A stretch of DNA of 64,000 bases, from contig CM035806.1 of the NCBI GenBank assembly GCA_020466095.1, positions 120,887,023-120,951,022 on the forward strand. Direction: 5' to 3'. The position numbers were made by a program, and so were the translations under genes. Origin of the DNA: Chlorops oryzae. Taxonomy: Eukaryota > Arthropoda > Insecta > Diptera > Chloropidae. The notes below the pieces were generated by a model. The model saw only the letters and a list, made by a program, of their open reading frames with translations, was not told the DNA's origin and ran no database searches. Of this stretch, positions 10,629-22,200 are shown piece by piece (the first letter of the stretch is position 1; each line of letters starts with the position of its first letter).

Positions 10629-11274
10629 GCTTTGCGATCTGCTCAGACTCCCTCTCCGCACTTAAAGCAATATCGAACATAAACAATGATAAATTCTACT
10701 CTTCAGAGATCAGACATATTCTCACCACAAATAAAACCAAAATCCTACTCCTATGGGTTCCCAGTCACTGCAATATAACTGGAAACGAACTAGCCGACAT
10801 ATAAGCAAAAAATGCCCATTCGTTCCCTCTAAAATATGAAAACATATATAACGTATCAGACATTACACAACACATGAAAAAAAACCACAAACAATACAGA
10901 AACAAAATCTGGAACAACACCTCACACCATTACAAGTCAGCCAATCAAAACAAATACAACATACAACAGTATAACCTAGCAAAAATAGAAAACTTACCAC
11001 GCCTCGACATAACCAAATTCATCAGACTCCGACTAGGCCATAATCACCTCACCCATGATCACCTGCTCAATAAAACACCTCCACCCCAGTGCCAAGCCTG
11101 TAACACGATTCTTACCATTTCTCACATGTTGATAGAATGTCCAAAATACCAACCATACGTACAAAAATTTCTAGACGCTAATGCATTTGAAATACTTGCC
11201 TCACCCTCTCATCCAAACATAAAAAAAATAGCAGCATTCCCCAAAGCTACTAAACTATATCCACTCATATAAGC
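10629..11274 (+). pseudogene. LINE ORF2, RNase H C-terminal half and tail (last segment)
   Basis: The segment resumes with FAICSDSLSALKAI (RNase H) and WVPSHCNITGNELAD, the conserved RNase H His/Asp region. A TAA stop (10801-10803) follows immediately. Downstream the frame is open to 11274 and contains a CCHC-like group, CQACN..H..C (about 11091-11139), usual at the LINE ORF2 C terminus. The 3' UTR follows. Confidence 0.8.
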
Positions 11275-11340
11275 TAGCAACATCACATTTAATCATCTAA
11301 CATCACATGGGAATTGAAGAAAGGGGAAAAGAAAATATTA

Positions 11341-11787
11341 ATAATAAATATATGTATATACATAGTTAAATAGGCATATAATTATGTACATGTATATATG
11401 CATGCATACACGTATGTTTATACATATTGCAACTGCATATAAAATAATAAAAAAAATAAAAAAAATAAAAAAGAATTTTGAAAATCAAAAAAAAAAAAAA
11501 ATTGAGATATCTTGAAATAAATAGAAAGTAAGTGCAGCCCAATGTAAATATGTATATAAAATGAAGAACTTAGTCTAAGAAATCTGTAAAAGCTTAAGGC
11601 CTTAGATGCTATAGCTATAAAAAAAAAAAAAAAATTCCTTGTATTTTTAAATGCAATGCAATTTCTGACTAAATAAATAAATAAAATAAAATCAAAGAGT
11701 ATTGTTTTTTTAATATTTATCAAACCATCAACGGACCGATTGTCTTCTGGTTTTATTAATGAATCGCATGTTAGGGGCGCACTCCAT
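11341..11787. other. AT-rich noncoding stretch left of the second hAT
   Basis: This is low-complexity sequence with ATAC and AAAT runs, probably LINE 3' UTR plus flanking DNA. No gene or element end could be recognised except the hAT TSD copy CACTCCAT at 11780-11787. Confidence 0.5.
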
Positions 11788-12478
11788 CAGAGCTGCCAGA
11801 TGTGGCGGTTTCTCGCTATTTTGGCTGATTTTGATTGTCTATGGCGGTTTAGAAAACCCATTTGGCTGTGGCGTTTTTTTTTGGCAAAAATCTTGTTTGC
11901 TTACGATTTTTTCGGCTATTTTGTTATAACTTGATAGGGTTAAATTTGTTTACGTGTTGGCACTACTATCGTTCACGGGAAAATTTTTCAATCGTCAATA
12001 CTTATGTACACACTTACTTGACTACCATTTGCGATTACACAAGCGCCATATATAACTATATATGTCACTCAGGAGCCGTTTATATTTTGGCTCTTTTTAA
12101 CACGGTCTTGGGTACCCGCCACGGTCTTGGGTACCCACCAAAACGAGAATTTTTCAATTAGGTACTCACCAAAAGTATTTATCTGTCGCTCTTTTTTTGC
12201 CTGCCGAGAAAAATCTCTTTCTAACTGGCGCGAAATGTCCCGCCCAAAATCTATGAGAGTGACATATATAGTAATATATGACAAGCGCGTTGTGCAGATT
12301 CTTTAGAAAAATAATGGTGCTAAAAATCAATTTGCCGACGGAAAGTGTCGTCAATACAAGATTGAGTGGGAAAAGCAGGAATGGGCAAAAGGGAAAACTT
12401 TATTTAACTATGTATAAGCATTTATTTACATATATATAGATGTATATACATTTGCGAATTCAAAACTGCTTTTTCAGG

Positions 12479-13263
12479 ATGGTTGCAGCCAAATTTGCAT
12501 GGCGCACAAGCAAAGGAGCCTTTTGCAAATGGTGTCATATTCCTCTGAGGGCACACGCCGCTGACTTAAAAATGCACGCTGCAACTCCAAAACATAGCAG
12601 TAACAAGGTAAACTTTATTGCACCTCATGGTCAACGTCAACTTCCCCAGTCATTCAGCATTGGATCGGAGCAAAACAAAATCCAAGATTTAACTATGGCT
12701 GCGTTTATAGCTGCTCATTGCTCTGTTCATTCGATTGATCATCTCACTGATTTGATCAATAAAATTGATAAAAACTGTTCATTTGGAAAGTTTAAGTTAC
12801 ATCGCACGAAATGCAGCAACTTAATCAAAAATGTGATCGGTCCCTGTTTGCTTGATGATTTGATAAAAGAAATTCACGACTTACCATATTCTATAATTAT
12901 TGACGAATCGACTGATATTTCCGATTTTAAATATTTGTGTCTGTGCGTAAAATACTTTAATAGCTCAAAAATCCGAATCACGACATCATGCCTGGGGATT
13001 ATTCCTGTTGAAAGTACAACAGCACAGGCTCTTCACGATTATTTTACAAAATTTTTGACAGAGATAGGACTAGACATCAAAAATTTATTTGCAATTGGCA
13101 CTGTTGGCGCGAATAATTTGTGTGGAACACATAGTTCATTGTACACCAAATTGAAGAAACACTGTCCGAATCTGCTACTCATACGGTGTGTTTTCCATTC
13201 AATTGATAACGCCTTTTTCAAAGCTTCTGAGGATTTGCCAGCTAACGTTGAGTTTTTGTGCAG
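12479..13263 (+). pseudogene. hAT transposase, N-terminal half (segment 1)
   Basis: An ATG at 12479 follows a TTTTTCAG acceptor-like tract, so an upstream intron is possible. The protein starts with a BED-like finger (FCKWCH, then H and H at KMHAATPKHSS) and carries the first catalytic Asp in IIIDESTDIS, a GTVGANNL block where other members have GTDGAN, and an IRCVFHSIDNAF block equivalent to the C-x-x-H motif. The frame is open until 13263, where an inverted LINE was inserted in a GAAGTTTA target. Confidence 0.85.
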
Positions 13264-13272
13264 AGAAGTTTA

Positions 13273-15429
13273 TTATTATTATTATTTTTTTTTTATTAAG
13301 CTGTAAAAAAACATAATTAACATACTTAGAGTTAAAAAAAAATAAAAATATACAAGAATATGACAAAGCCTTAATTCTATAACTTCGGATGTTAGCAAAA
13401 GCATTGAAAGTAGAGTCGAAATTTTAATGTATCGAAGGAAAGGCTACATAAAACCTTCGCATAGGGAATATGGTTTTAGTATCAACCGAGAATAGAAAGA
13501 ATGGAAGGAATAAATGTTAATTAAGTATAATAAACAGAAAAGAGATAATCTGAAATAGTTAAATCCATGGGAATTATAAGTTGGTTACTAGTGCGTTGCT
13601 TGAATTTCTGCATTGAGTTTGAAATCTGTCAACAATAATGTTAATGCGCTCTACAACCGTTGAAATATTTGTCTTAAAGTGTAGTCTATCAGTGGAATAA
13701 TGCCAAGGGCGCTTTAGGATCATTTTTAATATTTTATTTTGTGATATCTGCAGAGATTTTATATGCATTTTTGCGCACGATCCCCAAACCGGGCAGGCAT
13801 ATGTTAGTATGGCTTGGAAGACAACCTTCATAATAATTATTTTGTTTTCAGTAGACAGATCTGATTTTCTGTTAATTAAAGGTATAGCATTTTTATGCCT
13901 GTTGAAACTTTATTCTTGACCTGAGTTACGTGTTGCTTAAAAGCCAGTTTTTTATCCATAATAACACCTAAATATTTTACGCTTGGGGACCATGGAACAT
14001 TTACATTGTTTAGTTTAAGATTGAAGCTAGGTAACATTTTTGGGCTTCGTTTTCTAGTTAGGAAAATGGCCTGAGTTTTATGAGCATTCAATTTGATCTT
14101 CCACTTGTAGCAGTATTGACCAAAAACATCTAGCGCACACTGTAAAGAGGTAACACTGACATTCCCGATTTTGTGAGACGCATAGATTGCTGTATCATCT
14201 GCATACATCGCGTATTGGCAAGGCTGAGTTTTACGGATGTCCGCGCAGAAAAGAACATAAAAAGAACCGGTCCGATCACTGACCCTTGTGTGACTCCAGC
14301 AGGGATAGAAGTCAGGTCTGATAATTTACTATTTACGCAGACGTAAAAGAAACGGTCACATAAAAAACTTTTAATAATTTTAATTAAATATTTGGGAATT
14401 TTATGTTTAATTAGTTTCTAAATAAGCCCAATGTGCCAGACGGAGTCAAAAGCTTTTTCGATGTCGATTGACGTTGATTTTTTCTGAGCAAAGTTGTCTT
14501 TTACATGACTACATATGCGTTTTACTAGATGTGTTGTGCTGAGAGATGGCCTGAAGCCCAACTGTTCATCTGGCAGTATTTGGTTATCAGTTAAAAAGTC
14601 CCAAACTTTGAATTTAATTATTTTTTCAAAAATCTTGCTAATTGAGCTAAGAAGACTGATAGGTCTGTAACTCTCTAGATTATTTGCTGGTTTGTCATGT
14701 TTTAATATAGGAACAACTTTTGCTAGTTTCCAAGCTTTTGGAAAGTATTGCAATTTTAAGCAAGAATTACATATAAAAGTTAAGTATTTTAGCGCAGAGC
14801 TTGGCAGTTGCTTTAGCATCAGATTAGTAATTTTATCCAAGCCAACAGCCTTTCTGGTTTTTGCTTGTTTAATCAAGGAAGTGACTGTATCTAGATTGAC
14901 AGACACGTTGTTATCAGTTACTACTTCAGAAGCAAGAAACTGTTCAACTTCATAGTTCACATTTACTTCATGCACGTCTGAGCTCAGATGTACAGATACA
15001 TTATGATTTTCTTTAAAGATTTTTGCAAGCTCACAAGACTTTTCAGAACTTGTATTAAGTGTTCTGTTTTCTCTTGAAAGAAGTTGTGATATTGGCTGGT
15101 TTTTCTTTTTTAGAATTTTATTTATTTTCCAAAAGGGTTTGCCATTTTTTTCTAAACCCTGTAATTTGAGATTCCATCTGCGGTTTGATTGAAAATTTCT
15201 TGGCGGATTTGAGTAGTGAGGGAGTTAGCTTGCAGACGGTAAGAATATTCATGATAGTTTGGCCTGAAAAAATTTTGCGCTCTAATCATTTCTTTTATGA
15301 AGTGAGGGAGTTTTAAATAATTTTGGTTTCTGGGTGGTATTTTGGTTACAGAAATTTCACGGGCCTCTAATAGCTTGGAGGTGAAAAACTCTATACTTTT
15401 ATCTATCGTGGTGGTGTCAGTAGAAGTTT
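13273..15429 (-). mobile_element. 5'-truncated jockey-like LINE on the minus strand
   Basis: The element is flanked by the 9-base direct repeat AGAAGTTTA (13264-13272 and 15430-15438; a third overlapping copy at 15422). The tail, read on the minus strand, ends in A-rich sequence and (AAT)n at 13273-13293. The body carries ORF2 from the endonuclease-RT linker to the C terminus. Its removal joins the hAT transposase codons REVY and NWFEY without loss. Confidence 0.88.
13574..15060 (-). pseudogene. RT of the minus-strand jockey-like LINE
   Basis: Reading from high to low coordinates: a linker, the AVGLDKITNLML block, VVPILKHD, SYRPISLLSS, GFRPSLSTTHLV and SIDIEKAFDSVWH (14975-14418), then MYADDTAIYAS (14208), then a C-terminal QAILTYACPVWG region (13831-13574). 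At least two frame changes or stops separate the three open pieces. It would have copied element RNA at the target nick. It has no functional start. Confidence 0.82.
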
Positions 15430-15609
15430 AGAAGTTTATAATTGGTTTGAATATAGTACTTTACGCCAAGCCGAGTATAGATAGACTTTTGAACTGTTGA
15501 ATACTCCTAAAAGAGAAGGAAAAAAATTCAAGAAATTCGTAAAATTGTGTCGAACCAGATGGTTATGCATGCATGGTGTCGTTGAACGAATTCGTGAATT
15601 GGTTCGAGC
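15430..15609 (+). pseudogene. hAT transposase (segment 2)
   Basis: A short in-frame continuation contains the conserved CRTRWLCMHGVV block (about 15549-15584), the RW motif region of hAT transposases. It has one internal stop (near 15480). It ends at the 8-bp target GTTCGAGC used by the next insertion. Confidence 0.75.
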
Positions 15610-17148
15610 TAGAGATGGGCGCGTGCCTAATTTTTTCGACACGACACGACGCGTGCACGACTGAATTTTTCCTAACACGTACTACTCACGCACGGCCAAA
15701 AATTTTCAAAGCACGGCACGAACACGCACGCACGACAAAGCAATTTTTTGTACATTTAATTTCATAAAAACTAGTTATGTATATATATAAAAAAACAGAG
15801 TTGTAAAATATTTCAATAATTTGTTATTTCAAGTCTTTGAGATTTATTATATTTTCATTGCATTCATTTTTTAAAATCACAAATATTGAAATGGGGATTC
15901 AATCATTGAAGATTTATTTCATAAATTTTATAAATTACACTACACAACAAAATCGAACTTTTTGCGTGCCTTTGACTTGAAATTTTTTGTTGTAGTATGT
16001 GTTTCGCTGAATCTATAAATATATGCTTAAAATTTGAAAGTTAGCTCGCGTTTTTTAAATATTCGCTAGGAAAGGTTTTGCGATTTTTTGTCAATATTTT
16101 TTAGTCGTAGCCCATTATTGTTCGACCGTTTTAAAAAATCTTTAATTTATATGAAAGAAGAGTAAAAATACAACATATTCCTCATACATATGGATAAAAT
16201 CGGTTCAACAGTTTAGGCGCTATAGGTCGATAAAGGCCAAAATTTTATGAAATGTTTAACAACTTTGTAAAAAAACTTGTTTTCAAAACCATAAAATTTC
16301 CGAAAAAGATCCGGTATTCAAGTTCAGGCTATCTTACGTAAAAGAGTGGATTTCTAAGAGCATTTCAAGACAAAGAAAAAAAAATCCGATGAGTGGTTCA
16401 TATTTGAAGTGGGTTTTTAGAAAAAATCGGGGGGGAGGGGTGGTTGTGGTACCAATGTTCTTGGAATGACCCACATGCAATATTGCTGCAATACTGAAAC
16501 TAAATTCGTTCAACTATTTTTGGCTGCGTTGTTTAAATTTTTATATAATTCTCATTAGCTTTATAGAATTAGAAGTATAAGATGTTACTACATCCTCAAC
16601 TACACTGTGAAAATAAGGTCACGAAAACTAAGTGATTTAATCAAACCTAATCCGCCAAATTTATGGAAGATGCCTATGGAAGATGCTTCGTAGTTTTAAA
16701 AAAATTGTTTTTTTGCCTTCAAAATTAGCTTCTAATTGTAACTTTTTGGGTTGTTACCAGGGATGAAAAAGTAGGTAAAATTGTGCCGTTTTTGTTAACT
16801 TACTCGAATATTGATTTGAATCTATCAATTCGGGTTTAATATACGTAAATAAATTAAAATTAAGATTTCAACCAAAAAAATACAAACTTCAACTTATTCC
16901 ACTTGGCGTGGAATGTGCCCCAGGCAACGCTGCGCATAATATGTCGGTCCCAAATCGATGTCTCGAATTGGGTTATTTTTTATTATTTGGAATATGAAAT
17001 GTATAATTTGCGGCGTGGGTCGTTTTTTGGAGTAAAATTCACTCACGCACGGCTCACGCCACGAATCCTGATTTCAGACACATGCACGCCGTGTTTTTTG
17101 TCGTGTTCGTGCATGGTACGGAAAAAGCACGGCACGCGCCCATCTCTA
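15610..17148. mobile_element. Non-autonomous hAT element with GC-rich subterminal repeats
   Basis: 18-bp perfect inverted termini begin TAGAGATGGGCGCGTGCC and the element is flanked by the perfect 8-bp TSD GTTCGAGC (15602-15609, 17149-17156). Both subterminal regions (about 110 bases each) are packed with CACGCACG and GCACGGCACG words, likely transposase-binding repeats. The 1.3-kb interior is AT-rich with no transposase. Its TAGAG ends resemble those of the intact hAT at 4983, but the inner sequences differ. Confidence 0.9.
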
Positions 17149-17156
17149 GTTCGAGC

Positions 17157-17774
17157 TAAAAACTAATTTTACAAATGTAGTGAAAAAAGAAAAATGTTAC
17201 ACAGCACGGCAACTGTGCGAAATGTTCAATGACAATGTGAACTATTTGTATTTGACAATAATTGAAACAGTACTTCTCGAAACAAATCAATCAAATTTGT
17301 GCTTTCAAAAGCAGAACGTTGATGCTGGCAAATCTCTGGAAGATTTGGAGAGATTGTTTACTTTTTTGTGCCATAAAGTGATGAAGCCTTCATTTACATC
17401 GACAAAAAGAACCGACATTTTAATTAAAGCCACCTGTAACGACCTTGCTTTTTTATCTCCTGAAAGCGCGAACTTCGGTATTGCATATTACAAAGCTAAA
17501 GATTCTTTATTTTCAATCAGTAAAGAGCAAAAAATTTTACTTGAATCAAAAGCGTTTTCATACCTACTTGAAAGCTTATCAAACTTGAAAAAAAAAAAAA
17601 AACTTTTTTCCTCAGCTTTGCTTGAAAGATGATCGCCTTAGTTTTAAGGAGTTACCTTTTGTTGAAACGTATGTGAGTGAAAAATATATGAATTTACTTG
17701 AAAATCCATGGCTAAAGTTGTTGAATGTAAATTGGGACGCAGTTTCTGAAAATAAAATGCAAAACAGTCATGAC
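17157..17774 (+). pseudogene. hAT transposase (segment 3)
   Basis: The frame from 17157 to 17632 continues the transposase helical insertion domain (ARQLCEMFNDN, TSTKRTDILIKATCNDL). A run of 14-15 adenines at about 17589-17603 shifts the frame, and coding similarity goes on to the GTCATGAC target at 17767-17774. There the next transposon is inserted, and the final segment resumes at 23041. Confidence 0.72.
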
Positions 17775-18069
17775 CATATAGTAATATAGGGGACACTTAC
17801 AACAACAACCGAGTTCCGTGGTGAACTACTGATGCTAAAATTTTTTTAATATTCACTCAATTTTGTAACTAAACATACTTGCGTTGAAATTTTTTAATGT
17901 TTTCTTTTTAATGTAAAACTTTTTAAGTTTTTTATGATAGTTTATGCCATTCTGTACCCTTTTCATTCAGAAGAGATCCAAAAATATATAATTATGCTTT
18001 CTATTTATGATGATATATAATAAGTACTTGAGCCACTAGCTATGTATCGAGCAATTTTAGTTATGATAT

Positions 18070-18359
18070 TGTGAGAAGTCACAACAATTTCAATAGCTTA
18101 CATTTTTTATATCGTATTAATAATATTTTTAGTTTAATCATGATTACTTTGCTTTCTAAAAATTTACTTTTCTTTATTGTTGATTTGTTAAAAATAAAAT
18201 ATAGATTCGATATAAATTCAGTTTGAATATTTATTTTATATATTGAGCTGAATTCTTGAAAAGGATCTTATACTTCGTAATAAGGAATCAAGAATCCTAA
18301 TAAAGGATCAAGGAATCAATATCCTTTTATTGGGATCACTTCATATAATTTCCCTTACA
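18070..18359 (+). repeat. 5' LTR of the CsRn1-like element
   Basis: The LTR starts TGTGAGAAGTC and ends CCCTTACA, 290 bp, with no difference seen from 22337-22626. It is very AT-rich. It contains TATA-like stretches (TATATCG, TTATATAT) and AATAAA-like signals, but no single promoter or poly(A) site can be fixed by eye. Confidence 0.93.
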
Positions 18360-18360
18360 T

Positions 18361-18440
18361 TGGTGACCCCGAACATCGAACGCTCCGGATCAAGTCCCGA
18401 ACATCGAACGCTCCGGATCAAATCCCGAACATCAAGGATA
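18361..18440 (+). promoter_or_regulatory. tRNA-Trp-type primer binding site and tandem leader repeat
   Basis: TGGTGACCCCGA at 18361-18372 matches the complement of the tRNA-Trp 3' end including CCA. Overlapping it, the unit CCCGAACATCGAACGCTCC... recurs with a 28-base period: two full copies and a third partial copy ending near 18436. The repeat begins inside the primer site, so partial primer-site sequence is repeated downstream. Confidence 0.75.
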
Positions 18441-18455
18441 CATATAGGACACAGA

Positions 18456-19292
18456 ATGCCTGTCGAAAATTCGCCAGTTCGAGAACCAGACGCAAACGAT
18501 CCGATGCCAACGGCTACAATGAATCGATTTTCAAATCTTCAAGAAGCTGCTACGATAACAGCATTAAAGATTCCACCATTTTGGAAAGGAAACCCCATCC
18601 TATGGTTTGTCCAAGTTGAGACTCTTTTCAGAGTAAACAGAATAACACGCGGTGACACGAAATTTGACCACATACTATGCAATTTAGACATGGGTACTTT
18701 GGAATTCGTAAGCGACATCGTCCTATCTCCACCAGCAGATGGCTGTAAATATGAAGCTTTAAAAAGAAAGCTTATCAACACATTTGCCGAATCCGACGAA
18801 AAGAAATTAAAGAGGTTACTCACAGGCAACGCAATTGGTAACCAGAAACCTACGCACTACCTCCAATTCATGCGCAACTCTGGTGGTAGTCACGTAAGCG
18901 AATCCATCTTAAAAGCGCTATTTATGGATCAAATGCCTGAGAACGTACGCGCCATTTTGGTCGGCAACAAAGGAACACTGGACGACATTGCAGAACAAGC
19001 AGACAAAATTCTGGAATATATTGGTCCATCAATTTCTGTAATCTCGAGTGACTCTACTACATCTAGCCTCTTAGCTAAAGTTGAAGCACTAGAAAAACGT
19101 TTTGACGAATGCTCAACAAGATCTCGTGCAGAATATCGTCAATCTCGAACAGATTCTCCAAACCAATCGGTAAATCGTCAACGACGTCGTTCAAACAGCC
19201 GATCAAAAACTAAAGGCTGGTGTTGGTATCACAACAACTTCAAGGAGAAAGCCTTGAAGTGCATCAAACCATGTTCATTTTCAAAAAACTAA
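18456..19292 (+). CDS. Gag of the CsRn1-like retrotransposon
   Basis: The structural Gag protein forms the particle that packages element RNA. The first in-frame ATG after the primer site is at 18456 (MPVENSPVREPD), giving 278 residues; the frame extends upstream only through a non-ATG region that includes the LTR. A capsid-like helical region (IPPFWKGNPILWFVQVE) occupies the N-terminal half. Basic Arg/Ser-rich sequence precedes the terminal CHCC finger (CWYH, then C and PC near residues 255-273). It stops at 19292 immediately after a slippery A AAA AAC, which places pol in the -1 frame. Confidence 0.9.
   Translation: MPVENSPVREPDANDPMPTATMNRFSNLQEAATITALKIPPFWKGNPILWFVQVETLFRVNRITRGDTKFDHILCNLDMGTLEFVSDIVLSPPADGCKYEALKRKLINTFAESDEKKLKRLLTGNAIGNQKPTHYLQFMRNSGGSHVSESILKALFMDQMPENVRAILVGNKGTLDDIAEQADKILEYIGPSISVISSDSTTSSLLAKVEALEKRFDECSTRSRAEYRQSRTDSPNQSVNRQRRRSNSRSKTKGWCWYHNNFKEKALKCIKPCSFSKN
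19283..19289 (+). promoter_or_regulatory. -1 ribosomal frameshift heptamer A AAA AAC
   Basis: In the gag frame the codons read TCA AAA AAC TAA, so the canonical slippery heptamer A AAA AAC lies directly before the gag stop. A one-base backward slip continues into the pol frame, which is open through this point. Whether a downstream structure stimulates it was not assessed. Confidence 0.85.
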
Positions 19293-22200
19293 ACAGTGAT
19301 TCGGACCACGCGGCATCCGAATGTTCCACAATCAATTTCAGCCGCCTTTTCATTCGTGATCGTAACTCAAAGCAACACTTTCTCATCGACACTGGTGCGG
19401 ACTTGTCAGTTGTGCCCAAATCCTTTATCAAAAAACCTGTCTTCATCTGCAACAATGATTTTCCAATAAGCCTATATGCGGCCAACGGTACACAAATACA
19501 AACTTTCGGTACCATTACACTCTCTATCGATTTTGGTCTTCGTCGTAATTTCAAATGGAGTTTTGTAATAGCTGATGTTACCAAGGCAATAATTGGATCC
19601 GATTTCCTTACACATTTTCATCTATTACCGGATTTAAAAAAGCAGGAAATTGTCGATGGCAAGACACTCATCAAGACGCAGGCATACGGCGACAAGCAAC
19701 CGTCCTTTCGAATTACTGCAATCCTTATGGACGAATCACCTTACACCAAATTATTATCAAGCTTCCCAGATATTTGTACGATGTCCAATGCGTTGAAACG
19801 GCTTCCTCAACACACCATATATCATCATATTGAAACCTCCGGACCTCCCTGCCACGCAAGATGTCGAAGGCTGGACACTAACAGGTTACAAGCCGCAAAA
19901 AAAGAGTTTGAGAATTTAATGGAGCTTGGCATTATTCGACCCTCAAAATCTCAATGGGCAAGCGCACTACATTTAGTTCCCAAAAAGGATGGATCTTGGA
20001 GATGCTGCGGAGACTATAGACATCTTAATAGTCAAACTTCCCCAGATCGGTATAACATTCCTTTTTTGACAGACTGCAATATCAATCTGCATGGATGCAC
20101 GATATTTTCTACTCTGGATTTGGTACGAGCGTATCATCAGGTCGATGTGTTTTCTGATGACATAAGCAAAACTGCTATCATCACACCATTTGGTCTTTAC
20201 GAATATCTTAAAATGCCATTCGGTTTAAGAAACGCAGCACAGACTTTCCAACGTCTCATGGATACGGTGCTACGTGGATTAGATTTTGTTTTTTGTTATT
20301 TAGACGATGTTTTAATCGCGTCTAAAAATCCAGAAGAACATGTTAACCACCTACGTATCATTTTTCACCGTTTTAACGAGTATGGAATAGTTCTCAATCA
20401 AGAGAAATGTAAGTTTGGTCTTCCTGAAGTAAATTTTCTAGGTTACAAAATCACCACTCAAGGACTTTTGCCAATGGATACGAAAGTTGAAAGAATTATC
20501 AAGTTCCCTAAACCAACAACCGTCTTAGAAATGCGTCAATTTTTGGCTATGATGAACTTTTACAGAAGATTCCTGCCAAATGCTGCTGAAATTCAAGCAC
20601 CTCTGAATGCATACCTTCAAGGTGCAAAGAAAAAAGACAAGCGTCCTATCGTCTGGACTGAGAAATCTGAAAAAGCGTTCGAAAAAATCAAATCACAACT
20701 TTCGCAAGCTACGCTACTCTCTCATCCAGTTGCACAAACAACAATCGCTCTTAAAGTAGATGCTTCTGATTTCGCAATAGGCGGTGTTGTTGAACAGTTA
20801 GTCGACCAATCCTGGAAACCTTTAGCATTTTTTTCAAAAAAATTAAGTCCAGCACAATCAAAATATAGCACATATGATCGCGAATTACTAGCAGCATATA
20901 TGGCTATACAACATTTCAGCTACATGCTAGAAGGACGATCATTCACTCTATTTACGGATCACAAACCACTTTGTTTTGCATTCAAGCAAAAATCCGAAAA
21001 ATTAACTCAAAGACGTTTCCGATATCTCGATTACATAAGTCAGTTTACCACTGACATTCGACATATATCTGGCCATGATAATGTTGTAGCTGATGCACTG
21101 TCAAGAATAACAGAGATATCTTCTTTTAATTATCAGCAACTATCCAAACAACAAGAAGAAGATGACGAATTGAAGATTTTAATGAAATCGAACTCGAATC
21201 TTACTCTGAAGCCAATGCAAATAGCCAATTCACAAAACCCCATTTATTGTGACATCTCAACAAGCAAAGTTCGTCCCTTTATTCCACCAGCACTACGACG
21301 GATAGTCTTCGACCAAATCCATAATATGTCACACCCAAGTCATAAAGTTACTCAAAAACTCATTTCAGAGCGCTTTGTATGGCCTTCAATGAATCGTGAC
21401 ATCGCTCAATGGACAAAAACTTGCTTAAATTGTCAATCGGCTAAAACAACACGACACACAAAATCTGTGATCGGAAAGTTTCAACTCCCTTCACGCAGGT
21501 TCGCTGACGTACACATCGATATTATAGGACCCTTACCGCAATCTGAAGGATTTCGCTATATTCTCACAATTATCGATCGTTTTACTAGATGGCCTGAGGC
21601 AATCCCAATGGAAAACATCACATCTTCAACAGTCTCCAGAAAGTTCTACGACGGATGGATATCAAGATTCGGATGTCCGGACAACATTTACACGGACAGA
21701 GGAGCGCAGTTCACATCAGCAATGTTTCACGATTTAACAGCTCTTATTGGATCAAATATGAAACACACCACAGCTTACCACCCGCAAGCAAACGGATTAG
21801 TCGAAAGGTTCAATCGGACACTTAAAACTGCTTTGTCTTGTCATAAAAGCATACCATGGACTCAATCACTGTCAACTGTGTTACTAGGACTTCGTGCTGC
21901 ATTTAAACACGATCTTAACACATCTAGTGCAGAAATTGTTTACGGCGAACCACTTCATCTACCAGGAGAATTTTTCGATTCAAAAAACACGTCAAGATCA
22001 ACAGCGGAATTTTTAACTAATCTACGATATACAATTTCTACCTTCCAGCCCATTTCACCCTCTCATTATTCTAATACTACGCCTTTCATTAATAAGGACT
22101 TGAGCACGAGCTCACATATATGGCTCCGAAATGACCACACACAAAAACCCTTACAACCAAAATATTCTGGCCCATATCCTGTAGAGAAACGAAATGCCAA

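Larger units (their letters stand above)
1..11340 (+). mobile_element. I/LOA-like LINE with RNase H, split by nested insertions
   Basis: A non-LTR retrotransposon runs off the left edge of the window. In order it shows a Gag-like ORF1, an APE endonuclease, a reverse transcriptase (RT), an RNase H and a CCHC-like tail. The coding parts lie at 8-862, 1011-2335, 3514-4035, 4785-4982, 8783-9787 and 10629-11274, and the protein reads across each gap once the insertions are skipped. An RNase H is known from I and LOA clades and absent from jockey, hence the call. The 3' end is taken near 11340, where TAA-rich sequence begins, but this is not sharp. ORF2 carries at least two nonsense codons (near 3944 and 10801), so this copy is dead. 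The clade assignment is inference. Confidence 0.8.

Noticed and set aside
11418..11723. 101-codon minus-strand ORF
   Set aside because: Composed of Phe/Ile/Tyr from A/T runs; low complexity.
16050..16350. Relation between the hAT interior at 16.1 kb and the foldback arms at 46.5 kb
   Set aside because: Phrases such as ATATGAAAGA..GA followed by CAACATAT and CCTxxTACA look alike, but the match is too short and gapped to claim homology by eye.
18330..18455. N-terminal extension of Gag upstream of ATG 18456
   Set aside because: The position has TTG, not ATG, and the stretch is LTR and primer-site sequence.
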